This document shows positions 16,031-23,477 of a stretch of DNA of 64,000 bases, piece by piece (position 1 is the first letter of the stretch; each line of letters starts with the position of its first letter). The DNA lies in assembly GCA_023663505.1 (NCBI GenBank), contig JAMPHH010000001.1, positions 72,511-136,510 of the forward strand. Reading direction: 5' to 3'. A program made the position numbers and the translations under genes. Origin of the DNA: Muribaculum sp. (GTDB lineage Bacteria; Bacillota; Clostridia; Lachnospirales; Lachnospiraceae). Below the pieces are notes generated by a model. The model made no database searches. It was not told the origin of the DNA and was given only the letters and a program-made list of their open reading frames with translations.

Positions 16031-17611
16031 ATGGAAATTGTGAAAATAATGAGCACGGCGAGAAGCGCGACAATCGAGATTAAGGACGGGGGCAGGCATT
16101 TTACCAAGAAGCCCTATGTGGTTGAGATCAACGGGGCGAAATATGGCGTTACGAATCAGACAATCACCTCGCTTTTTGAGTTACAGCCGGACAGCGCGCA
16201 GCATGTTGAGGTGTACGAGTGTACCGACGAGGCGACGGCGGCGAAGGGCGGGAAGCTTGGTGAGGTGACTTTTCGGACGGATTATGAGTTTGTGACGTTG
16301 AATGTGAAGAAATTTGGCGCAAAGGGGGACGGTGAGCATGACGACACTCACTTTATCCAAGCGGCAATCATGGCTTGTCCCACCAATAGCAGAGTGTATT
16401 TTCCGGCGGGAACTTACAGGATTACCAGTTTGTTTCTCAAGAGCCACATCAGGATAGAGCTTGCGGAGGGGGCGGAGCTTCTCGCATTCACGGAGCGGGA
16501 GAAATTTCCCACCTTTCCGGGAATGATTGAGAGCTATGACGAGAAGGACGAGTACAATCTTGGGACATGGGAGGGGAATCCCCTGCCTATGTTCTCAGGC
16601 ATTATCTGCGGTATCGGCGCGGAGGACGTGGTGATCTACGGGCGCGGCACGATCAACGGCAACGCTTCCAAGGAGAACTGGTGGAACAATCCCAAGGTTA
16701 TGAATATCGCGTTCAGACCCAGATTGTTCTTTATCAGCGGCTGTAAGAATGTCACACTGCAGGGTGTGAAGTTCTGTAATTCCCCTTCGTGGACGCTGCA
16801 CCCGTATTTTAGTGATAATCTGCGCTTTATCGGGCTGACGGTGCAGAATCCTTCGGATTCCCCCAACACGGACGGGTTAGACCCTGAATCCTGCAAGAAT
16901 GTGGAGATCCTCGGCGTGCGCTTTTCCTTGGGTGATGACTGTATCGCGGTAAAGAGCGGTAAGATCTATATGGGGAAGAAGCATAAGACGCCTTCGGAGA
17001 ATGTGCATGTCCGCCAGTGTCTAATGGAGAACGGGCACGGCGCGGTGACGCTTGGCAGCGAGATGGCGGGCGGCGTGGTGAATCTGACGGTGGAGGACTG
17101 TATTTTCCGACACACGGACAGGGGGCTGCGCATCAAGACCCGCAGGGGGCGCGGCAAGGACGCGATCCTGAGCAATATCACCTTCCGTAACCTGACGTTG
17201 GATCATGTGATGACGCCGTTGGTGGTCAATGCCTTTTATTTCTGTGATCCGGACGGCAAGACCCGGTATGTGCAGTCGAGAGACCCTTATCCCGTGGACG
17301 ATAAGACGCCCGCGATCAAGAAGATGGTGTTTGAAAATATGGAATGCACGAATTGTCATGTGGCGGCGGGTTATTTTGACGGCTTGCCCGAGGCGAAGAT
17401 CGAGGAGATTTATATGAAAAATATCTCCATCAGCTATGCGGAGGACGCCAAATGTGACGTGCCTGCGATGTCCGAGGGCGTGGAAAAGAGCAGCAAGAGG
17501 GGGCTTTTTGCGAGGAACGTGGCAAGGCTGACATTGGACAATGTGAAGATTGACGGTCAGGTGGGCGAGGCCTACGAGCTGATTGGCGTGGACGATTTGG
17601 AGCAGATATAG
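16031..17611 (+). CDS. GH28 polygalacturonase, probably intracellular exo-acting
   Basis: A 526-residue GH28 parallel beta-helix enzyme that hydrolyses alpha-1,4-galacturonosyl links. The four catalytic blocks are present: NTDGLDPES at residue 278 (Asp), GDDCIAVKSG at about 301 (Asp pair), GHGAVTLGSE at about 335 (His) and LRIKTRRGRG at about 365. A pectate-lyase-3-like start VKKFGAKGDGEHDDT lies near residue 93, after an added N-terminal beta domain of about 85 residues. No signal peptide is visible, so it should act on imported oligogalacturonides, releasing galacturonate for uxaC. An AGGAG site precedes ATG 16031. Confidence 0.92.
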   Translation: MEIVKIMSTARSATIEIKDGGRHFTKKPYVVEINGAKYGVTNQTITSLFELQPDSAQHVEVYECTDEATAAKGGKLGEVTFRTDYEFVTLNVKKFGAKGDGEHDDTHFIQAAIMACPTNSRVYFPAGTYRITSLFLKSHIRIELAEGAELLAFTEREKFPTFPGMIESYDEKDEYNLGTWEGNPLPMFSGIICGIGAEDVVIYGRGTINGNASKENWWNNPKVMNIAFRPRLFFISGCKNVTLQGVKFCNSPSWTLHPYFSDNLRFIGLTVQNPSDSPNTDGLDPESCKNVEILGVRFSLGDDCIAVKSGKIYMGKKHKTPSENVHVRQCLMENGHGAVTLGSEMAGGVVNLTVEDCIFRHTDRGLRIKTRRGRGKDAILSNITFRNLTLDHVMTPLVVNAFYFCDPDGKTRYVQSRDPYPVDDKTPAIKKMVFENMECTNCHVAAGYFDGLPEAKIEEIYMKNISISYAEDAKCDVPAMSEGVEKSSKRGLFARNVARLTLDNVKIDGQVGEAYELIGVDDLEQI

Positions 17612-17728
17612 GGTGACGGTTCAGGCACGCGGCATCAACGTTGCAGTTCGGCGAAAGGCTGAACCGCAATGCTTAGGGCGTTTGACAACGGGATTGCGAG
17701 TAACGTAAAAAAGGAGAGACAGGGGATA

Positions 17729-18583
17729 ATGTCTATTGAAGTGACTATCAGGCAAAAGGGGATACTTAAGAAGCCGTTGCCCTTGGACGTGATTCTTGGG
17801 GAAAGCCTAAAATACGGAGATTATGACGGCGTTCGACTGGAATTTGATAAGCTGGGGGAGACAGAGTTTGTTGTCTATAACTCTGCGCATATTGGCAGGG
17901 GATTCAGCGTGGTTTGGAAAAAGGGCGAAAAACACAAGGTGGATTTAAGACTGCTCACGCCTTCCAGTGACGAGGAGATAGAGGATTTCTATGAGTGTGT
18001 CAACCGAATTGCCGCGTTTTGGTCAAACAGTGCGATAGAGGTAGACGGGACGCCCCAAAGCCTTGAGGAGTGCTTGGCAGGAAAAGAGCATATGCTTCGG
18101 TGGAATCGGGATATTATTGCCAGTCTGGGAGAGGAAAGGAGCCTCGCTCAGGCGCCCCTTGTTTTGCCGTGCGCATTCTGGTTTATCTCTCTTTCGGCAG
18201 AGGATTTAAAGAGAGTATCCCAAGGCTCAGAGGTATTTCGGGACTATATACACGAGAAACAAAATATAGATGTATATTATGCCATGCCCCATTTTTATAG
18301 GGACGAACAGGGTATTTTCGGGTCTTATGCCTATACGGAGAATACAGAGAGCATATTTCCCACAAAGGCGGAGCTTCCCTTTTGGGCGGATAAGTCGATT
18401 CATGTGTACAGATGGGAGATTGCTCTGTTCTCCATTACGGAGGACGCGGTGATAGGAAGCATTGACTACGAGCAGTTTTTAAAGATCATTCCCGAGGACA
18501 AAAAGCAGCCCTATGATGCAGAACATTTGTTGATAGCGTCCTTGGACTTGGCATTGCTAAAGCAGATGGCAGGAGTAGGTTGA
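17729..18583 (+). CDS. DUF4299-like protein of unknown function
   Basis: A 284-residue soluble protein that resembles the DUF4299 group (MSIEVTIRQKGILKKPLPLD start, GRGFSVVWKKGEKHKVDLRL, then FYECVNRIAAFW). The middle has a block INAV-type pattern EEIEDFYECVNRI and the C-terminal half has acidic loops. No catalytic motif is evident. ATG 17729 follows AAGGAGAGAC. It stands 117 bases after the GH28 gene; the gap has a GGTTCAG/CTGAACC inverted pair (17615-17667). Its stop codon lies within the first hairpin of a dispersed repeat. Confidence 0.6.
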   Translation: MSIEVTIRQKGILKKPLPLDVILGESLKYGDYDGVRLEFDKLGETEFVVYNSAHIGRGFSVVWKKGEKHKVDLRLLTPSSDEEIEDFYECVNRIAAFWSNSAIEVDGTPQSLEECLAGKEHMLRWNRDIIASLGEERSLAQAPLVLPCAFWFISLSAEDLKRVSQGSEVFRDYIHEKQNIDVYYAMPHFYRDEQGIFGSYAYTENTESIFPTKAELPFWADKSIHVYRWEIALFSITEDAVIGSIDYEQFLKIIPEDKKQPYDAEHLLIASLDLALLKQMAGVG

Positions 18584-18735
18584 AAAATCATAGATTTTTC
18601 AATCAGAAATTTGTGCTTGCGCCCAAATTTCCGGATTGCGGCAAGAATGGGGATTAGGTTGAAAATCAAAGATTTTTCAACCGGCACTTTGTGTCTGCGC
18701 GCTGCAAAGTCAAAAATGACTTGACACAAAGCTGC
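18580..18735 (+). repeat. Dispersed modular hairpin repeat, copy A
   Basis: Starts with TTGAAAAATC-at-AGATTTTTCAA (hairpin 1), then AAATTTGTGC-ttgc-GCCCAAATTT (hairpin 2), then ttgcggcaagaatggggatt. A second hairpin 1 (TTGAAAATCaaaGATTTTTCAA) follows at about 18659, ending in a diverged hairpin around 18685-18715. The TGA stop of the upstream gene is inside hairpin 1. Other copies are at 40899, 48061 and 51661. Confidence 0.8.
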
Positions 18736-18779
18736 CCAACATAGTTGAAACTTGAGCAGCGCAGAAATGAGGTATAAAT

Positions 18780-19616
18780 ATGCAATTAGGAATCCGTTTA
18801 CATGACACGAAGAAGCTTCCGTTTGAGGAGCGTATTGCAGATGTGCAGCAATTGGGCTTTAAGTGCGGGCATCTGGCGTTGGCAAAGGTGATTGATGAAT
18901 TTCCGACCGCGGACGAGGCTTTGACGCCGGGACTTGCAATGTATATCAGGAATGTGTTCGCCAGAAACAATGTGGATATCGCAGTGCTGGGCTGTTATCT
19001 GAACCTTGCGAACCCGAACCCTGAGAAGCTGGCGCAGATCACCCACCGCTACATGGCGCATATACGTTTCGCCTCATGGCTGGGCTGCGGGGTGGTGGGC
19101 ACGGAGACAGGTGCACCCAATGAGACTTACACGCATGTACCTGAATGTCACGGAGAGGAGGCGCTGCAGACCTTTATCAAGAATCTACGTCCCGTGGTGA
19201 AATATGCGGAGCAGATGGGTGTGGTGATGGCGATCGAGCCTGTGTGGAAGCATATCGTCTGCAATCCTGCCAGAGCGAGAAGGGTTCTTGACGAGATAGC
19301 TTCGCCCAATTTACAGATTATCCTAGATCCCGTGAACCTGTTGGATATCTGCAATTATAAGGATCAGGTCGCCATCGTGGACGAGGCAATCGAGGTACTG
19401 GGAGCGGACGTGGCTATGGTACATTTGAAGGATTTTGTGGTGGAGGGCGACAAGCTGGTGTCCGTGGGTGCGGGACTGGGACAGATGGATTACACCTCTG
19501 TCATCAAGTTTATGAAGACCAGAAAACCCTTTATCCATGCAACGTTGGAGAATACCACGCCGGAGAACAATCTGCAGGTGAAGGCGTTTATCCAAAAGCT
19601 GTATGATGAAGCCTGA
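18780..19616 (+). CDS. TIM-barrel sugar phosphate isomerase/epimerase family protein
   Basis: A 278-residue protein of the AP-endonuclease-2/xylose-isomerase-like barrel family. The conserved features are an N-terminal strand MQLGIRLHD, GCYLNLANPN near residue 78, a metal-binding Glu in MAIEPVWKHIVCNPAR, Asp in IILDPVNLLDICNY and a His in VAMVHLKDFVVEGDKL. Members isomerise or epimerise sugars and uronates; the specific substrate is unknown, although the position after GH28 suggests a pectin-derived sugar. It is cytoplasmic. The start has only a weak gaggt site. Confidence 0.8.
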   Translation: MQLGIRLHDTKKLPFEERIADVQQLGFKCGHLALAKVIDEFPTADEALTPGLAMYIRNVFARNNVDIAVLGCYLNLANPNPEKLAQITHRYMAHIRFASWLGCGVVGTETGAPNETYTHVPECHGEEALQTFIKNLRPVVKYAEQMGVVMAIEPVWKHIVCNPARARRVLDEIASPNLQIILDPVNLLDICNYKDQVAIVDEAIEVLGADVAMVHLKDFVVEGDKLVSVGAGLGQMDYTSVIKFMKTRKPFIHATLENTTPENNLQVKAFIQKLYDEA

Positions 19617-19664
19617 TCATATAATCGTGCGGGAGTGTCGGCGGGAGAGGACTGGGGCATATAA

Positions 19665-20483
19665 ATGAAGAAATACTTGTTACCAATTATTATGCTGACA
19701 ACTTTTGAAACAATAGCGATTGTTCTTTGGCTGGCAATGGACAACTTGTTTTACCTGTTTAACTTTAGTTATATTGGTCTTTCTATTACATTGGGTATCT
19801 TTTTATATACTCAAAAATATAAACACGCAAGACGTGTGACACAGCTTTTAGTCGGGCTGTATATGATGGTTTACTTAGGGCTGATTTGCAATGAAAATAT
19901 GCAGATTGAAGGATTTTGGTATTATCTTTTTACAGGCGTATTTGAAGCCGCGACTATTCACTATGCGGTCGCAAAAATTTTTGGACCATTGCTTTTTGGC
20001 AGAGGCTGGTGCGGATATGCCTGTTGGACAGCGATGGTGCTTGACTTTCTGCCTTACAAAATACCCTGTCAGCCAAGAAAGAAAATCGGGTGGATTCGCT
20101 ATATTACATTTGCAATCTCACTTGTATTTGTCTCCTGCTTGTTTCTTGCTCATGTCGGCAATATTGAGAAAATTATGTTTGTGGCATTTATCATTGGAAA
20201 TCTATTGTATTATGCGATTGGGATTGGATTGGCATTTGTATTCAAAGACAACAGGGCTTTTTGCAAGTATATATGTCCAATTACTGTATTTCTAAAGCCT
20301 ATGAGTTACTTTTCTCTGCTCAGGATAAAGTGCGACAAAGACAAATGTATTTCCTGTGGTAAGTGTAAGCAGGTGTGTCCAATGAATGTAGATGTGACCG
20401 ATAATTCAAGGAAAAGAAAAAACGGGACGGAATGCATTCTCTGTTTTGAGTGTGTAAAAAGCTGTCCAAAGGGCGCCTTGTAA
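19665..20483 (+). CDS. NapH/MauN-like 4Fe-4S polyferredoxin membrane protein
   Basis: A 272-residue protein with about five or six membrane helices in residues 1-215 and two ferredoxin clusters near the C terminus: CISCGKCKQVCPMN (about 226-239) and CILCFECVKSCPKG (about 257-270). Upstream, GRGWCGYACWTAMVLDF and AFCKYICPITVFL are the Cys motifs of the NapH/CcoG/RnfC-like electron-transfer group. It would move electrons across or along the membrane; the partner is not evident. It is visibly more AT-rich than its neighbours and stands alone, 48 bases after the epimerase gene. Confidence 0.8.
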   Translation: MKKYLLPIIMLTTFETIAIVLWLAMDNLFYLFNFSYIGLSITLGIFLYTQKYKHARRVTQLLVGLYMMVYLGLICNENMQIEGFWYYLFTGVFEAATIHYAVAKIFGPLLFGRGWCGYACWTAMVLDFLPYKIPCQPRKKIGWIRYITFAISLVFVSCLFLAHVGNIEKIMFVAFIIGNLLYYAIGIGLAFVFKDNRAFCKYICPITVFLKPMSYFSLLRIKCDKDKCISCGKCKQVCPMNVDVTDNSRKRKNGTECILCFECVKSCPKGAL

Positions 20484-20529
20484 GTATCAATTTCCGCAAA
20501 AATTTCCACAAAAATTCCACAAAAAGTTA

Positions 20530-20558
20530 TTGACAACCGCCAATAATTCATGTATTAT
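20530..20558 (+). promoter_or_regulatory. Promoter of the Uma2 gene
   Basis: A perfect TTGACA and TATTAT are separated by 17 bases. Start point would be near 20565, leaving a leader of about 185 bases. Confidence 0.75.
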
Positions 20559-20750
20559 AAACCCATAAGGGTAATCTATGAGACGTGCATTCTGCGTATT
20601 CTGCACTATCCGGCATTTCTGCCATATTACTCAAATAACAACTAACAAGGGCAGAGGTGTTTGAAAATGTCTCTGCTGTCAAAGGACAAAGGAGGCAATT
20701 TTATGGAAGCAAGAAGCTTGGATTTTATGGAGATCTTGGGAGGAAATCAA

Positions 20751-21299
20751 ATGAAAAAGACATACACGGTGGCGGACATCTTGGCGTTGCCGGACGGCGT
20801 GCGCGCCGAGCTGTTGGACGGGGAGATGTTCATGATGGCTTCCCCCACGAATATGCATCAGGCGATTCTCGGCTGGATGCATTTGGAGATTGCCAATCAT
20901 ATCCGCGCCAAAAAGGGAAAATGCAGGGTGAGATTGTCTCCCTATGCGGTCTTTTTGATGAATGATGACAAGAATTATGTGGAGCCTGACCTCTTGGTGA
21001 TGTGTGACCCTGAGCGAATTGAGAAGGACGGCGTTCACGGCGCTGTGGACTGGGCGGTGGAGATTGTGTCCCCTTCGAGTAGGACAATGGATTACAAGCG
21101 CAAGGTGGCGGCTTACGAGCGGGCAGGCGTAAAGGAATATTGGATCATAGACCCACAGAAGAAGGCGGTACTTGTATACAATTTGGAGCAGGGCTGGACG
21201 CCGACAACTTATTCTTTTGAAGATTGTGTGCCCTCCGCAATCGTGAAGGAGCTGACGATTGATTTTGCCAAGCTGGTGGAGGAATGGGATAACATATAA
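20751..21299 (+). CDS. Uma2 family restriction-endonuclease-like protein
   Basis: A 182-residue PD-(D/E)XK-fold protein of the Uma2/DUF820 family. It has the typical N terminus MKKTYTVADILALPDGVRAE, a VEPDLLVMCDP active-site strand, and DWAVEIVSPSSRTMDYKRKV with the second Asp/Glu-Lys part, then YERAGVKEYWIIDP. Two in-frame starts are plausible: ATG 20751 after GGGAGGAAA, matching the family start, and ATG 20703 after AAAGGAGGC, which would add 16 residues. Function is unknown beyond the nuclease fold. Confidence 0.85.
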   Translation: MKKTYTVADILALPDGVRAELLDGEMFMMASPTNMHQAILGWMHLEIANHIRAKKGKCRVRLSPYAVFLMNDDKNYVEPDLLVMCDPERIEKDGVHGAVDWAVEIVSPSSRTMDYKRKVAAYERAGVKEYWIIDPQKKAVLVYNLEQGWTPTTYSFEDCVPSAIVKELTIDFAKLVEEWDNI

Positions 21300-21649
21300 A
21301 TATCGGCTGTTATTGAAATGCCTTGAGATTTTACATAAAGCTGTTGACAACTGCGAAAAAAACCCTGAGATACAAAAGGCAGTTGCGCTCCTATGGCATG
21401 TTGTGGTATATTTTTTTATGTAAGCTCATAGAAGGGTGCGACGGCACATACAGCCTGTATCAACATATATCGGTATATACAGCCTGTATCAACATATATC
21501 GGTATATACAGCCTGTATCAGCATATATCGGTATATATAGCCTGCATCAGCACATATGCCATATATCAACATATATCGATATCGGCGTGCGGCGGTTTTG
21601 ACAGCATGTATGGGCTTATACAAAATATGCGATGAAAAGCGAGGTTAAA
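21300..21649. other. Intergenic region with tandem repeats
   Basis: Contains a TTGACA near 21344 without a good -10 box at the usual spacing, then the 29-base tandem array. A frame across the array is open from 21323 to 21601 but has no ribosome site and encodes only repeated Tyr/Ile/His/Ser residues, so I do not call it a gene. Confidence 0.6.
21447..21590. repeat. 29-base tandem repeat array, about four to five units
   Basis: The unit begins cagcctgtatcaacatatat and repeats with a strict 29-base spacing (21451, 21480, 21509, 21538); the later units have diverged. It is AT-rich and directly adjacent copies are not separated by spacers. Confidence 0.85.
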
Positions 21650-23212
21650 ATGTACACAGACGGTAAAATCTATATGGGGCTTGCGGACGGAGCCCGTGTC
21701 AATATGCAATTGAATATGTCCAATCGCCACGGTTTGATTGCGGGAGCCAGTGGCACGGGAAAGACGATCACCATGAAGGCGATGGCGGAATCCTTCTCCG
21801 ATGCGGGTGTGCCTGTATTTTTGTGTGACGTGAAGGGCGATGTGTCAGGTCTTGCAGAGCCGGGGGCGCAGTCCGACAGCATGGAGAAAAGGATTGATAA
21901 ATTCGGTATCCGCAATGAATTTTCCTACAAGGCATATCCCGTATGCTTTTGGGATATTTATCAGGAGGGCGGGCACCCCGTGCGCGCGACGGTCTCCGAC
22001 ATGGGACCGGATATTCTGGCGAGGATTCTGAATCTCACGCCTGCGCAGGAGGGTGTGCTGAATATTATCTTTAAAATAGCAGACGACAGGGGGCTTTTGC
22101 TGATCGATTTGAAGGATCTTCGCACCACGATTAATTTTGTGGCGGAGCATAAGGACGACTATACGCTCTCCTATGGCAATATGTCCACCCAGTCCTTGGG
22201 GGGAATCGTGCGGGCGCTGCTGCCCTTGGAGACGCAGGGCGGGGACTTATTTTTTGGCGAGCCGGATTTGGACATTTCCGACTGGATACGCACGGACGTG
22301 TACGGCAAGGGAATGGTGAATATTTTGAACTGTGTGAAGCTAGTGCAGAATCCTAAGCTTTATGCAAGCTTTCTCTTGTGGATGCTTGCGGAGCTTTTTG
22401 AGAAGCTTCCCGAGGCGGGGGATTTGGAGAAGCCTAAGCTGGTGTTTTTCTTTGACGAGGCGCATATGCTTTTTGCCGACGCTCCCAAGGTTTTGGTGCA
22501 GAAGATTGAGCAGGTGGTGAAGCTGGTGCGCTCTAAGGGTGTGGGAATCTATTTTGTGACCCAAAGCCCCGGGGATATTCCGGATCAGGTGTTGGCGCAG
22601 CTCTCCAATCGTGTGCAGCACGCACTGCGCGCCTATACGCCCTCCGAGCAAAAGGCGGTGAAGGTGGCGGCTCAGTCATTTCGCGCCAATCCCGCTTTTA
22701 AGGCGGAGGATGTGATCATGGAGCTGGGTGTGGGGGAGGCGTTGACTTCCTTCTTAGATGAGAACGGTGTGCCCACGATAGCGCAGAGAACCTCCATTAT
22801 CTGTCCCCAAAGCCTGATGGCGCCCGCCGCGGTGGAGACGGTGCAAAGTCTTATGGCGAGGGACGGTATGAATAAATATGATCAGGCATATGATGGCGTG
22901 TCGGCTTACGAGGTGTTGACCGGAGAGATGGAAAGGGAGGCACAGGAGGAGCAGCTTGCCGCGGAGCGTGCGCAGCTTGAGAAGGATAAGGAGGCTTTCG
23001 AGGCTCGCAAGGCGAAGGAGGAGGCAGCCGCGCTAAAGCAGAAGGAGAAGGCAGAGGAGGACATCCGCAAGAAGAAGGAAAAGGAGGCGGCCGCCGCCCA
23101 GAAGAAAAAGGAAAAGGACAACGAGAGGAGAAAGAACCAAGTCGAGCGGCAGCTTATCAACACCGGAATGCAGGTGTTGAAGCGCGGTATTCTAAACACA
23201 TTGTTCAAATGA
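21650..23212 (+). CDS. HerA-like ATPase (DUF853 family)
   Basis: A 520-residue cytoplasmic P-loop ATPase of the HerA/FtsK-related DUF853 (YjgR) family. Walker A is GASGTGKTITM near residue 33, the Walker B region is KLVFFFDEAHMLFAD near residue 265, and VGIYFVTQSPGDIPDQVLAQ is the sensor-type segment with the arginine-containing RVQHALRAYTPSEQKAV. The last 80 residues are a charged coiled coil (repeated Glu-Lys-Ala blocks). HerA-like ATPases are DNA translocases, but the role of this subfamily is not established. ATG 21650 (after gcgaggttaaa) is favoured over 21632. Confidence 0.85.
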   Translation: MYTDGKIYMGLADGARVNMQLNMSNRHGLIAGASGTGKTITMKAMAESFSDAGVPVFLCDVKGDVSGLAEPGAQSDSMEKRIDKFGIRNEFSYKAYPVCFWDIYQEGGHPVRATVSDMGPDILARILNLTPAQEGVLNIIFKIADDRGLLLIDLKDLRTTINFVAEHKDDYTLSYGNMSTQSLGGIVRALLPLETQGGDLFFGEPDLDISDWIRTDVYGKGMVNILNCVKLVQNPKLYASFLLWMLAELFEKLPEAGDLEKPKLVFFFDEAHMLFADAPKVLVQKIEQVVKLVRSKGVGIYFVTQSPGDIPDQVLAQLSNRVQHALRAYTPSEQKAVKVAAQSFRANPAFKAEDVIMELGVGEALTSFLDENGVPTIAQRTSIICPQSLMAPAAVETVQSLMARDGMNKYDQAYDGVSAYEVLTGEMEREAQEEQLAAERAQLEKDKEAFEARKAKEEAAALKQKEKAEEDIRKKKEKEAAAAQKKKEKDNERRKNQVERQLINTGMQVLKRGILNTLFK

Positions 23213-23254
23213 GATATTTGTATTTGTAATTTAATAAAAATGAAAATGAAAATG

Positions 23255-23286
23255 AAACGGCTGGCGTGTATTGCGTCAGCCGTTTT
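23255..23286 (+). terminator. Terminator after the HerA-like ATPase
   Basis: AACGGCTGGCG pairs with CGTCAGCCGTT with one mismatch, followed by TTTTC. Confidence 0.75.
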
Positions 23287-23324
23287 CAGCAGCTTAAGAA
23301 TTCCTTAATTTTAAAGCCAATTGA

Positions 23325-23353
23325 TTGCACAGTTTTCTGTTATCTGATATAGT
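23325..23353 (+). promoter_or_regulatory. Promoter of the MoxR/VWA operon
   Basis: TTGCAC and TATAGT are separated by 17 bases. The leader to 23478 is about 118 bases. Confidence 0.7.
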
Positions 23354-23477
23354 ATATTTGGATAATATGGCGCCATGAGGGAGCTGCAAGAGTCAAAATA
23401 TGCTAAAAATAATTTTGTGCGTGTAATTTATAATAATGATGTGATACGGGATATGGCGTGCCGAATCATGGAAAGGT

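Noticed and set aside
21323..21601. A 92-codon frame across the 29-base repeats
   Set aside because: No ribosome binding site, and the product is only a translated repeat.
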